Origin: Xestospongia bergquistia
Taxonomy: Eukaryota > Porifera > Demospongiae > Haplosclerida > Petrosiidae
Direction of reading: 5' to 3'
DNA length: 64,000 nucleotides
Assembly: GCA_963965975.1 (NCBI GenBank)
Contig: OZ014413.1
Span: forward strand, 7,652,501 to 7,716,500
The position numbers were made by a program, and so were the translations under genes. The notes under the pieces are model-generated. The model was given only the letters and a program-made list of their open reading frames with translations, searched no databases and was not told the origin of the DNA. Shown here in pieces: positions 10,916 to 21,990 of the stretch. How positions within the stretch are numbered: the stretch's first letter is position 1; every line of letters starts with the position of its first letter.

Positions 10916-11580
10916 GTTCATGTTATAAACTTGATACTTCCTCGTATACCATGCATTTTAAAAGTAGCAATACCATTAATACCATCCTGACCTATAAAAA
11001 CAATGAATATATAAATTGAGAGCATCAGATAGTGTATGTAAGCAATTAACATTAGAATGTGACCATGTTGTACAGGATGTTTATCAAATTTGGTATTCAA
11101 GAAGATAATCAATAGATGCCAAAAGATCCTGTATAAATGACTGCATAATAATCATGTTTACACAACTTTTTATCTGTAATTTTTATTATAATAATGTAGT
11201 TTTCCTAAATAGGGTCACAATAATTAATTTACGATGATGTGACTCAATATAATGTTCATGTTAATATCATTTTTTTGGTATAAACTTGATACTCCCTCGT
11301 ATACCACAGATTTTAATAGTAGCAATACCATATATGCCATCCTCACCTATAATAACAATGAATCTTTGTTAGAAAAATAGGGATGGCTGAGAATGTATCT
11401 TATAGCGTATGTAGCTCATTTGATATGAGTGGAACTAAGAAAAGAAAGATGTTAATAATGTATCTTTATTTCAAGTGAAACAAAATAATTTTTCAGTGTA
11501 CTTTAAATGTTGTTAGCAATCGTCCATTATCAAGAATTGCAACTGCTTAAATCTTAAATGTTAGTTGACCCTATTTTTAA
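10916..11580 (-). pseudogene. Cu/Zn-SOD-like exon remnants, block 2
   Basis: Two tandem copies of the first SOD-like exon, both after an acceptor of the type ...tatag: about 11000-10925 (QDGINGIATFKMHGIRGSIKF) and about 11350-11280 (a diverged GIYGIATIK form). A remnant of the LDNGRLLTTFKVH exon lies at about 11575-11510. The other SOD exons are absent, so the block is a partial, internally duplicated remnant. Confidence 0.55.
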
Positions 11581-12565
11581 CGAGACTACAGGGAGGTGAT
11601 AATGTAGTCTAAGCTAGTTTCAATTTTAAACATAATTTTACTAGTTTGTTATGAGGTTAGAACCCACTATGATGATAGTTACATCCATCACATTATGAAC
11701 TGTTCATCAACAATGTATTCAACTTAAAAGACCTTCATAATAATAAAATCTTGTACCAGAGATTATAAAGTGTACCACGCATTTTTCCTTAAACCATTCA
11801 GAGCACTAATATATATTCAACATTTCTTGCACATAAGTACTAATCTTTAAATCGAAAAATTAGTTCAAGGTGATGAATACCAAGTGTAGTTATGAAACAA
11901 AATAATTTTTATCTTTATCAGATAAACAATGAATACTATTCATTTATGGGCTGATTGTGATGGAGTCCACCTATTTTTGGATAATGTTCTTTATAAATTC
12001 ATTACTTTTATTGCAATGTCATAGTGTAGAATAGATATAGACTGATGAATTAAGATTACATGCAGGCACAGAACTATACAATATTATAGGAGAATGCATT
12101 GGTAACAATATCAGTTACAAACTTGGACTTCATGAAGGATGTACACAAGTCTTTGACAGGACAGTGAAGCTGCAGTTGCATATTACTTTAATGATAATTG
12201 GTACTATAGGTCAGCAGGTAGTGATTATTTTAAAATCCTAGACTTTGACAACTGTAGAACAATCCTCTCACTTAACTTGTTATGATCAAGGAATAACAAT
12301 TCATGGGATATACAATTTAAAGAGTGTCTTTATCTTGCTACTGACTACATTCCCAATGCCCTCACTTATTCAAATACTGTTTATATAAATTGACTATACA
12401 GAAATACAAAGCTATCATTCCATTTCCTAACAGTGTAGGATGTAGTATGTAACAAAAGTGCATGCTCACATTTCTTATCTTTACAATTTGTAATAACTTG
12501 TCCAGTGTCTATTGGATAAAAAATAAAATGAGAAAATCAAAATAAAATTTAAAAAAACGATTATA
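11581..12565. other. Repeated spacer with one possible plus-strand exon
   Basis: This stretch recurs at about 22380-23200 and 54590-55130. Within it, 12067-12220 is open on the plus strand between acceptor acatgcag and donor GTAGTG, reading TELYNIIGECIGNNISYKL then TQVFDRTVKLQLHITLM. The other two copies carry disabling changes. I do not recognise the product, and it may not be a real exon. Confidence 0.35.
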
Positions 12566-12569
12566 ATTA

Positions 12570-12770
12570 CCTCTTTCATTAACATTAGTGCATGTACATT
12601 TATTATCATGTCCAGTTATTCCAGTTAAGAACAACATCTGTATCAACAAATACAACATGTTCTAGTGAACTATAAAAGTACTTTTACTTCTCTCATTAGT
12701 AAGTTGAGTATGTGTAGATCTAGTACCTTGTCCAGTAGCTGCTCTAGTAGGAACAATATCAATAAATACT
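12570..12770 (-). repeat. Repeated small exons (VPTGQGT type), block 2
   Basis: Minus-strand units like those at 7203-7415. The next unit, about 12890-12800, is continuous with the end of pogo remnant B (KMFNNIDVVPSGQGTTTST). That is the best evidence that these units are the tail of the transposase gene. Confidence 0.5.
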
Positions 12771-13745
12771 TTATACTCTATTTAACCATATAATAACTAT
12801 TACCTCTTTTTCATTTGTAATTTGAGTGCATGTAGATGTAGTAGTACCTTGTCCACTAGGAACAACATCTATATTATTAAACATCTTCAGCAGGGAGCAA
12901 TTTTTTACTGTCAAAAGGGTAAATACCTGTGTCACAAATCTCCAAATTTTATTCAAAGGTGTCATAGCTATCAGACATGCTTTGCTAAATATTGCAGAGA
13001 AAGAAAACGTAGAAATGACTTTTCCAGAGTTCATTAACAGGAGTGCATGACATACTTCTCTCCACGTTTAAGGATAAAAGTAGCACCTTTATCAGGTTGG
13101 GTACATTGTGTACTGTTGGAAGGAAGACACAGTCACATTACTATGATTTTCTCATTTGCTACCTTATGTCTGAAATCTGGTGTAAAATGAGATGAATGAC
13201 CATCCATTAGTATCAATAAATGGATGAGCTGCTAAGGCATATCATAGTAATTAAGAAGTAGAGAAAACTTCTTTTTGATCCGTCCACTTTCCAACAAACC
13301 ATATATAGTTTCTGGAACTTCCCCTACATCCATTCAATCTTGTAATGTTTGTAATTTAAAAATTACTAGAGGAGTCATGCATCCAGTTGCCTGCAGCAGT
13401 AACACAAAACTAGAACAGTAACTTGGCTCTTCTTGTCACAACTAAGAGATGTTGGAAGCTTTAGACATTTCTTTGTAACTACTTTTGATGGAGGTGGATT
13501 TAGTGGAATTCCAATCTCATCTAAATAAATTAAACATCTGTCATTGGTACTCTTGTAATCCTTCCTTAGACAAGGTTTATATAATAAACCAAAGTATTTT
13601 TCTAGTTCTACTTTATTTGTCCCAATAGCTCTAGCACAAGAAACACGTTTCCTTACTCTTAATGATAATTCTGTGTACTTATAAAAGATGTCTACCAGCT
13701 AGTTGTTACATTAGCCTTTATTCTTTTCTTGTATGAGCAGAGCCT
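12771..13745 (-). mobile_element. pogo-family transposase remnant B
   Basis: The longest pogo remnant, on the minus strand. In protein order: LSLRVRKRVSCARAIGTNK at about 13690-13630, typical of the segment before the DDE domain; the first Asp block (DE.GIPL.PP) at about 13510-13490; LILMDGH at about 13215; the AHYTQPDKGAT block at about 13120-13080; and IFSKACLIAMTPLNK at about 12990-12950, matching the family's FSEAFSKAMTP segment, followed by a VPSGQGTTTST tail. Several indels and stops break the frame. No inverted-repeat ends were recognised. Confidence 0.75.
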
Positions 13746-13854
13746 AACTTCAGACTGTTTATTTTAAAAAATGGTGACAAGTTTGTTTCTTCAAGAGTGT
13801 TTAAAAGCCTTCTATTTCAGATGCTGTTAGTTACATATCAATAGCATGTTTAGG

Positions 13855-13858
13855 TCTG

Positions 13859-13937
<79 letters not shown>

Positions 13938-14071
13938 GTGTATGTATATACATGTGTGTGTGTCTATATATATATACAATCTATATAATTTTATTATGTA
14001 TATATAATACCTATATATATAGTATATATATATACATATTTATATATATAATATAAGTATATATAACTTTT

Positions 14072-14110
<39 letters not shown>

Positions 14111-14180
14111 GTATATTATATAATTCTGTTCTATATATATATAGAACAGAATTAAAGGACAAAAGAACATATGTATATAT
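13855..14180. repeat. Long (TA)n / tatg microsatellite
   Basis: About 300 bp of near-pure alternating TA with tatg/tgtg interruptions. Reading frames here are artefacts of the repeat. It sits where the (TA)n tract upstream of a transporter copy would be expected. Confidence 0.9.
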
Positions 14181-14335
14181 ATTGCTAATTATCTTCTCCT
14201 TGTTATGACTATAAATTGAAACTAAAACATGACGATTATGTAAACAGTGACAATTATTATAAGACATATGCTACTGTTTTTGTTCATTGCTGATTCTAAA
14301 AAGATATTATATAGTCCATAAAGTTGAGTTGAATG
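14181..14335 (+). promoter_or_regulatory. Orphan transporter leader with no gene
   Basis: A full copy of the array 5' leader (ttatgactataaattgaaac, gtaaacagtgac, agacatatgctactg, tgagttgaatg) including the start ATG at 14333. The next bases are tatagtacatttcc from the SOD-like block, not transporter coding sequence. The gene body has been lost, leaving a candidate promoter facing antisense SOD-like exons. Confidence 0.75.
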
Positions 14336-14640
14336 TATAGTACATTTCCAAAATGCTCTGATTATCAAATATATACAATTATGTACCATGATGAGAATGT
14401 TCTACTTGTGACCACATTTGGAGCTAACTGTTACTGTTTCCTGGGTCAAAAGGTTCTCTTCATAAGTATATACAAGGAGAAGATTCTAGAGCAGTAGTTA
14501 TAGCAGATGAGGGACTCAATTCAATAGATAAAGATGTATGATAGTGATGTTCCTCCTGCAGTAGCATCTGACATCTAAAATATAAAATGAACTGATGTCA
14601 GCTGCTTTGTGATATTAAAACCACACCCCCCTATAGTAGT
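14336..14640. other. Repeat of the 5880-6180 spacer
   Basis: Same sequence as 5880-6180, including the ccacaccccc motif; forms the 3' side of SOD-like block 3. No gene seen. Confidence 0.6.
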
Positions 14641-16130
14641 ATACACTCAATCATGGACTTCTACTACAGAGAGAAACTGGCATGGAAGAAGAATGTGTAT
14701 ATAATCGATATAATTGTCAGGTTTATCAGCTACAATGAGGTTACTATATCTACTAGACAAATCACTCACTAAGTTAGAACCTTCAGCAAAAAATATTTCT
14801 TACTTCACAAACAGCCTCTCTATACATCATACCAGGCTCAGCAGGATGACAAAGAATTATTGAGTAAATACACATTAAAATAAAGTAAAGTTAACTGGTT
14901 TGTATGGATATACCAAAGGTGGTCTGTAGATGTTTCAGAGTTTGTTACACAATACAACTTGCTAAAATAGTCTTCCTTACCAGCAATCTGTCTCATATAA
15001 ATTGTGCCTCCAATAGGATAGACAAAATGTAGTCAATTGAATATTTCTGTTCATAACTTCAGTGTTGGAGTAGATGGTAGTACATACATCTTGTGTGTCA
15101 TCAATTTTAATGGATCGTCCTAATATTTCATGTTTGTTGAACAGATCTGAGTGATCAAAATAGTTAGAGGTACCAGTCCTAAGATGCTAAAGTCTACCAC
15201 CTAGATCTCTTACTTCACATGCAGTTGTATTATTTGGTTCATAATATGTAAAATATAAGCTATCCAATTCAACCTTACCTCCAAGGGATTCATAATGGTC
15301 ACCAACATAATTGAGGTGGAAGTGAGATTTCAACTGGAAGATAGTGAATATGCCAATGAGGATGCATTCTTGCCCCTTGAATATGAACCTAATTAGAAAA
15401 CAATTGATAAGGTTGTACTAGGCCTATTATTTTGCAATGATTTGGAAAACCATACTTGTTGTCCCGAAAAATTTCAAGTGAACGAGTATGTATAAGCAAT
15501 TGATATTACTATGTGACCATGTTGTACAGGATGTTTATCAAAGTGGGTATCCAAAGAGATAATCAATAGATACCAAAAGATTCTGTACAAATGGTTACGT
15601 AACAATCGTGTCTACACAACTTTTCATTCGGAATTTTCAGTGCAACAGATGTAGTTTTCCTCAATAAGGTCACAATAACTATTGTGTGTCGATGTTCCTC
15701 ACTGTAATGTTCATGTTGATATTGTTTTTATTAGATATTAACTTGATAGTTCCTCGTATACCACACATGTTAAAAGTAGCAATACCATAAATACCATCCT
15801 GACCTATAAAAACAATGAATATAAAATTGAGAGCATAATATTTTTTCCAATAGCCTAGTAGTTGTAGTCTTTGTTAGAAAAATAGGGAGGGCTGGGTATG
15901 TATCCTGTAATGCAGAAGTTAAAGTGAGTGGGTGTAGCTCATTTCATATGGGTGGGGCTAAGAGAAGAAAGATGTTAATAATGTATCTTTATTTCAAGTA
16001 AAACAGAATAATTTTATTAAGCTATTTTCAGTGTACTTCAAATGTTGTTAGCAACCATTCATTATCAAGAATTTCAACTACCTGAATCTTAAATCTTAGT
16101 TGACCCAATTTTTACACGAGACTAAAAATT
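14640..16130 (-). pseudogene. Cu/Zn-SOD-like extracellular gene remnant, block 3 (fullest)
   Basis: The fullest set of SOD-like exons, on the minus strand. Exon about 16105-16030 contains EILDNEWLLTTFEVH. Exon from 15803, after tttttatag, has QDGIYGIATFNM, GTIKLIS and NMNITV, like the first SOD strands. Exon about 15388-15279 has ARMHPHWHIHYLPV, the copper-ligand HxH motif, then in another frame VGDHYESLGG, matching GGHYNP, before donor GTAAGG. Exon about 15262-15180 has EPNNTTACEVRDLGGRL, matching SOD CEVGDLSGK. Then come ILGRSIKIDDTQDVC and PIGGTIYMRQIAG, before donor GTAAGG at about 14985. A last exon (PGMMYREAVCEV) lies near 14840. At least two frame changes break it. Order and motifs make the family clear. 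Confidence 0.7.
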
Positions 16131-16139
16131 TACAATTAC

Positions 16140-16450
16140 AATTACCTCTCTCATTAAATTAGTGCATATAAATTTATTATCTGGTCCATTTATTCCAGTA
16201 GAAACAACATCTGTATCAACAAATACAACTTATTCTAGTGAACTATAGAAATACTCTCTCATTAGTAAGTTATGTGGAGTTCTAGTACCTTGTCCAGTAG
16301 TTACTCTAGTAGGAATATCATCTGTATCAATAAATATGTTATACTCTATTTAACCATATAAGAACTATTATATCTTTCATTCATAATTTGAGTGCGTGTA
16401 GATGTAGTAGTACCTTGTCCAGTAGTAACAACATCTATATTATTAAATAC
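16140..16450 (-). repeat. Repeated small exons (VPTGQGT type), block 3
   Basis: Minus-strand units related to those at 7203-7415, here without adjoining pogo sequence. One reads DVVTTGQGTTTST. Confidence 0.45.
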
Positions 16451-16623
16451 ATTCTATTGTTGTTAGCTATTAAAGTGCTATTACGTCTATACACCAACAA
16501 TTCATGATATTACAATATATATTCAATAACTTTTAAAAACATCTGGATCTTCATTAATTTTTTATCATGTTCAAGGATATACATATATATATATATGTAT
16601 ATATATGTATATTTATGCATCTA

Positions 16624-16776
16624 TAATTGCTAATTTCTTGTTATTGTTATGACTACATATTAAAACTAAAAACATAATGATTATGCAAACCGTGAAAATT
16701 ATTATATGACATATACTGTTTTTTTTGTTCATTTACTGATTTTAAGTAGACATTGTTAAGCCGTAAGCAGAATTGA
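16624..16776 (+). promoter_or_regulatory. Conserved 5' leader of copy 4
   Basis: Array leader preceded by a short (TA)n/tatg tract at about 16580-16610. It runs to the position of the normal ATG. Confidence 0.55.
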
Positions 16777-17605
16777 ATGTAAGAATCAAATCCTTTAATG
16801 TCTAGTAACTCTTCAGGTCAAAATTTATTTTCTTCTTGTTGCAGGAGCAGATATAAAAATGTTTGTGTTCAATCAAAAGGAGCACTGGTAGTTTTAGTTA
16901 TCAGTATTCTAATGGCTAATATCACTATTATATTTGGACCTCTTTTTACACATTTTATTGACAGATATTCCTTTCTTTTATTTGTTTCAATTGGACTGTA
17001 CTATCTTTTCTACCCTATCCTTGGTTTGTTAGGTGAGAGATGGATGAGATATAGAGTCTATAATGACAACTGTTATTAGCTACATGATAAATCATGACTT
17101 AGGAAATGTATCAATTAATGATGACATTTGTTTGTCATTTACTGATAACATAACTTTTGAAAATGGATTACAATCAAATGAACTCACACTACCTTACTAT
17201 ATCATGGCTGTCCCTCAGTTTTTTGTTGGTATTACTATTTTTTTGATTAGGTTCACAACTTTTGAATTTATTTTAGCTCAAGATCCTTGTACTATGCAAG
17301 GATTGTTAATCGGAATATTGTTCATTAATAATAGCATTTATTGTATGCATCTAACTCTTGCAAACTCATGATATGGTTGTTACTGGGAATATTATGCTGT
17401 TAAGACAGGTGTTGTTTTCATTTCAGTCATTGTTTACACTATTGCTTCATATAAATACAAGTATAGACAACGTAATGAACTATCTGATGTTAACGAGAGA
17501 GTTATTATTACAGAATATATGGAAAGACAACTAGAGCAGAAATATTGCATAGAAGATGAAGAAAATGACCACGATGATGATGATAGTAACCATGATTACA
17601 ACTGA
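16777..17605 (+). pseudogene. POT-like transporter pseudogene, copy 4, internal deletion
   Basis: The normal start at 16777 is followed at once by TAA (ATGGCA has become ATGTAA). Reading can restart at ATG 16798 (MSSNSSGQNLFSS) and runs through TM1-TM2. At about 17052 the sequence jumps from LGERWMRYR straight into the TM9 coding segment (tctataatgacaactg), a loss of roughly 870 bp. Both original sites have gagt-like sequence at the junction. The C-terminal third then follows in another frame with a TGA in place of the Arg codon near 17369, and ends with the usual acidic tail. Confidence 0.9.
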
Positions 17606-18070
17606 TGTCAGTTCTTGTAATAAAGTGTGTGCAGACTTTTCACAGACAATAAATTATTTAGTGCTGACTATTTTAGTTTATCTTTATTTGATTAGAATAT
17701 ATTGTTTTCGATGTAACAATGTGTGTGTATTATTATTATTATTACGAAAATAGAAAGTTGGACATAATTTGAACATTAAGTTTTTGATTTAGTAGTCAAA
17801 ACCATCCTTGTTGTCCCAAAAACTTTCAAGCAAATAAATGTGTATAAGTAATTAATATTACTATGTGACAATGTTGTACAGGATGTTTATCAAAGTTGTT
17901 AATTAAAAAGATATTCAATGGATACCAAAGATCCTGTACAAATGACTGCATAACTCTCACGTCTACACAACTTTTCATTTGTAATTTTCAGTGCAGCAAA
18001 TGTAGTATTCCCAAATAGGGTCACAATAATTATTGTATGTCGGTGTGTCTCACTGTAATGTTCATGTTAT
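17606..18070. other. 3' flank of copy 4
   Basis: Same 3' flank as copies 3 and 5 (ataaagtgtgtgcagac, caataaattattt, accatccttgttgtccc). No gene seen. Confidence 0.6.
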
Positions 18071-18775
18071 AAACTTGATACTCCCTCGTATACCATGCAT
18101 TTTAAAAGTAGCAATACCATAAATACCATCCTGACCTATAAAAACAATGAATATATAAATTGAGAGCATAACATTTTGCCAATAGCTTAGTAGTTGTTAG
18201 AAAAATAGGAAGGGCTGAGAGTGTATCCTGTAATACTTTGCAGAAGTTAAAGTGAGTGGGTGTAGCTCATTTCATATGGGTGGGGCTAAGAGAAGAAAGA
18301 TGTTAATAATGTATCTTTATTTCAAGTAAAACAGAATAATTTTATTAAGCTATTTTCAGTGTACTTCAAATGTTGTTAGCAACCATTCATTATCAAGAAT
18401 TTTAACTGCCTGAATCTTAAATCTTAGTTGACCCTATTTTTACATGAGAGACTAAAAATTTACAATTACAATTACCTCTCTCATTAAATTAGCACATATA
18501 AATTTATTATCTGGTCCATTTATTCCAATAGAAACAACATCTGTATCAACAAATACAACTTATTCTAGTGAACTATAGAAATACTCTCTCATTAGTAAGT
18601 TATATGGAGTTCTAGTACCTTGTCCAGTAGCTGCTCTAGTAGGAACATCATCTGTATCAATAAATATGTTATACTCTATTTAACCATATAAGAACTATTA
18701 TATCTTTCATTCATAATTTGAGTGCGTGTAGATGTAGTAGTACCTTGTCCAGTAGTAACAACATCTATAAAAGTG
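18071..18775 (-). pseudogene. Cu/Zn-SOD-like first exons and small repeated exons, block 4
   Basis: Minus-strand SOD-like exon (QDGIYGIATFKM) at about 18142-18075, the LLTTFEVH exon at about 18430-18360, then the small VPTGQGT-type units at about 18475-18770. The HWHIH and later exons are absent. A truncated duplicate of block 3. Confidence 0.5.
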
Positions 18776-18799
18776 CTATTACTGGATAGCTGTCCTACA

Positions 18800-19110
18800 A
18801 TTGGAAGGCATTTCATTTATAGATCATTATCTAAATGATATTACTCAATGTTGAAGTGTACAGGTGTGGGAGGTTTTATAACTAAATTTACTGTGCTTCT
18901 CTAAAGTAGAAACATAAGTGATGTTTTACTGTACATACTGTGTGAGCTAAATTCTCAATCCTGATATATCAACCCAAGGTAAAGCCCAGGGCCTATAACA
19001 AGGTGTGAAGGTCTTATATGATTGATATATACCAACAATTCATGATAATACAATATATATTCAATAACTTTTAAAAACATTTGGATCTTCATTAATTTCA
19101 TCATGATCAA

Positions 19111-19146
<36 letters not shown>
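18800..19146 (+). repeat. Duplicated upstream block and (TA)n before copy 5
   Basis: Same upstream block as at 8280-8560 and 51620-51930, followed by a (TA)n tract at about 19112-19146 into which a hAT element has inserted. Confidence 0.6.
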
Positions 19147-19149
<3 letters not shown>

Positions 19150-19627
19150 GTTGGGGTCAAATACATGAGTATTTGTATTTAGCTGTATTTAAATACTTTT
19201 TTGAATATTTGTATTTGTATTTTGAAATTTTGAAAGAGGAAGTATTTGTATTTGTATTTGAAATACTTCATGAAATTTTCAAATACTCCTTTTTAAATTG
19301 TTTGTTTCTGTGGAAAGACTGTTCAGCATAGCAGGAAAACTTTTTTGCCACGATCATATCGCCAAACTGACTAAACATTTGAAGAACTTATGCTTATTAG
19401 ATTCAATCAATAATTTGTAATGATTTGTCCATTACATGTAAAAGCAAATAATGGGGATGTTCTGGGATAATACAAAGAAGTATTTGGAAAGTATTTAAAT
19501 ACTTCTCAAAGTATTTGTATTTGAAATACATTCCTACTAGATGTATTTGTATTTTGTATTTCATGTTTTTAGAGTATTTGTATTTGTATTTATTAAATAC
19601 TATTCAATGTATTTGACCCCATGCCTG
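19147..19627 (+). mobile_element. Internally deleted hAT element with transposase C-terminus
   Basis: A 481-bp element with terminal inverted repeats: the left end CAGGTTGGGGTCAAATACAT pairs with the right end, which reads CAGGCATGGGGTCAAATACA in reverse. Subterminal gtatttgtattt repeats are typical of hAT elements. The flanks are TA repeats, so an 8-bp atatatat target duplication fits but cannot be proved. Inside, 19307-19420 encodes SVERLFSIAGKLFCHDHIA, KLTKHLKNL and a stop: the C-terminal dimerisation region of hAT transposases (usually PVERLFS.AG). It is therefore a deletion derivative of a full hAT that kept the last transposase exon. It lies between the (TA)n tract and the leader of copy 5. 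Confidence 0.85.
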
Positions 19628-19654
19628 ATATATATATGTATCTCTCTATATATA

Positions 19655-19813
19655 ATTGTTAATAGCTAATTATCTTGTTATTGTTATGACTACGTATTGA
19701 AACTAAAAACGTAATTATTATGCAAACCGTTAAAATTATTTTATGACATATACTGTTTTTTTGTTCATTTGCCGATTCTAAGTAAACATTATATAGCCAT
19801 AAAGCAGAGTTGA
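19655..19813 (+). promoter_or_regulatory. Conserved 5' leader of copy 5
   Basis: Array leader (ttatgactacgtattgaaac, gcaaaccgttaaaattatt, catatactg) ending at ATG 19814. The hAT insertion just upstream separates it from the (TA)n tract and distal block. Confidence 0.55.
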
Positions 19814-21524
19814 ATGGCAGAAGCAAACCCTTTACTGTCTAGTAACTCTTCAAGTCAAAATTTATTTTCTTCTCGTTGCAGGAGCAGATATAAAAATGTT
19901 TGTGTTCAATCAAAAGGAGCACTGGTAGTTTTAGTTATCAGTATTCTACAGGCTAATATCACTATTATATCTGGAGCTTTTTTTACACATTTTATTGACA
20001 GATATTCCTTTCTTTTATTTGCTGCAATTGGACTGTACTATCTTTTCTACCCTATCCTTGGTTTGTTAGGTGAGAGATGGATGAGATATAAAGTAATGAT
20101 AATTGGAATGGTATTAATATGTGTGGGATTTGTCATTATAACAGTATCTTTAGTGGGCCTGTACTTTTTACAGCTTGATAGCATTACAGCTGCTATTGTA
20201 TTGACAACTCTAAGTTGTCCTTTCTTTCTTGGATATGGCTTGTTTCAGGCTAATGTGATCCAGTTTGGCACTGATCAACTTCAGTTTTCTCCTTCTGAAG
20301 AATTGAGTAGTTTTATTTACTGGTTTTTGTACATGTATTATTGCCCACTATCTGTAGTACTTGTAATGGCATGTATTGTAACAGGATCAGTACATAATAA
20401 CACTATGTATTATGTTTTTACTGTTATATTTGGCTCTGGTTATTTTTTTTATTTGCTTTGCATTCTTGTCGTTTTGTTGTTTTAAGCATCACTTGGTTAT
20501 TGAACCAGCTCAACACAACAATCCTGTCAAATTAATATGGAGAGTAATAAAGTATGCTTGGAAGCACAAACAACCAGTGAGACGTAGTGCCTTTACCTTT
20601 GGTGAATCTCCTCCTTCAAGATTAGACTTAGCTAAAGAGAGATATGGAGGGCAATTTACTACTGTACAAGTAGAGGATGTGAAAAGCTTTTTGTACATAC
20701 TCAGTATACTTTTGGGAATTCTTGTATTTGGCCTTGTGGACAGTGAATCAAAGATTTTAGATCAATATTTACAAGTTGTACGATTGAAAAATGATGCATA
20801 TTACAATGTGATGGAAAGTGTGCTATTAATATATCCTCTGACAATACCATATTGTGTGATTGTATTTGCTGTTCCTTTATATCAATTTGTAATTATTCCT
20901 TCCTTTCGCTTCAATCCAAGTATGTTGAAACGTATATGGATTGGACTAGTAGCACTGTTAGTAGAATCTGTAATGACAACTGTTATTAGCTACATGATAA
21001 ATCATGACTTTGAAAATGTTTTAATTAATGATGACATTTGTTTGTCATTAACTGACAACATAACTTTTGAAAATGGATTACAATCAAATGAACTCACACT
21101 ACCTTACTATATCATGGCTGTCCCTCAGTTTTTTGCTGGTAATCCTGGTATTACTATTTTTTTGATTAGGTTCACAACTTTTGAGTTTATTTTAGCTCAA
21201 GGTCCTCGTACTATGCAAGGATTGTTAATCGGAATATTGTTCATAAGTAATAGCATTTATTGTGTACATCTAACTCTTGCAAACTCACGATATGGTTGTT
21301 ACTGGGAGTATTATGCTGTTAAGACAGGAGTTGTTTTCATTTCAGTTATTATTTACACTATTGCTGCATATAAATACAAGTATAGACAACGTAATGAACT
21401 ATCTGATGTTAATGAGAGAGTTATTATTACAGAATATACGGAAAGACAACTAGAGCAGAAATATTGCATAGATGATGATGAAAATGACCACAATGATGAT
21501 GATAGTAACTATGATTACAACTGA
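19814..21524 (+). pseudogene. POT/PTR2-like MFS transporter, copy 5, one frameshift
   Basis: Full-length copy in two frames. 19814 to about 20450 covers TM1-TM6, and about 20450-21524 covers the loop PSRLDLAKERYGG and TM7-TM12 with tail DDENDHNDDDSNYDYN. One extra base in the T-rich run at the end of TM6 (about 20444-20455) shifts the frame. This is the same place as in copy 3, but with a different change. Two in-frame oddities: the TM8-TM9 loop reads SFRFNPS where others have FFSQFIPS, and a 9-bp insertion in TM10 adds a second Gly-Asn-Pro stretch (AGNPGITIF). Probably a young pseudogene. Confidence 0.85.
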
Positions 21525-21990
21525 TGTCAGTTCTTGTAATAAAGTGTGTGCAGATATTTCACAGACAATAAATTATTTAGTGCTGACTATTTTAGTTTAT
21601 CTTTATTTGATTAGAATATATTGTTTTCAATGTAACAATGTGTGTGTATTATTATTATTACAAAAATAGAAAGTTGGACATAATTTGAACATTAAGTTTT
21701 TGATTTAGTAGTCAAAACCATCCTTGTTGTCCCAAAAACTTTCAAGCAAATGAATGTGTATAAGTAATTAATATTATTATGTGACAATGTTGTACAGGAT
21801 GTTTATGAAAGTTGTTATTCAAAAAGATATTCAATGGATACCAAAGATCCTGTACAAATGACTGCATAACGATCACGTCTACACAACTTTTCATTTGTAA
21901 TTTTCAGTGCAGCAAATGTAGTATTCCCAAATAGGGTCACAATAATTATTGTATGTCGGTGTGTCTCACTGTAATGTTCATGTTATAAAC
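21525..21990. other. 3' flank of copy 5
   Basis: Same flank as copies 3 and 4. No gene seen. Confidence 0.6.

Noticed and set aside
12822-13050. Two plus-strand frames over the pogo C-terminus
   Set aside because: Shadows of the minus-strand transposase, which explains the sequence better.
14040-14267. Tyr/Ile-rich frames at 14040, 42005 and 55054
   Set aside because: Translations of (TA)n and tatg microsatellites.
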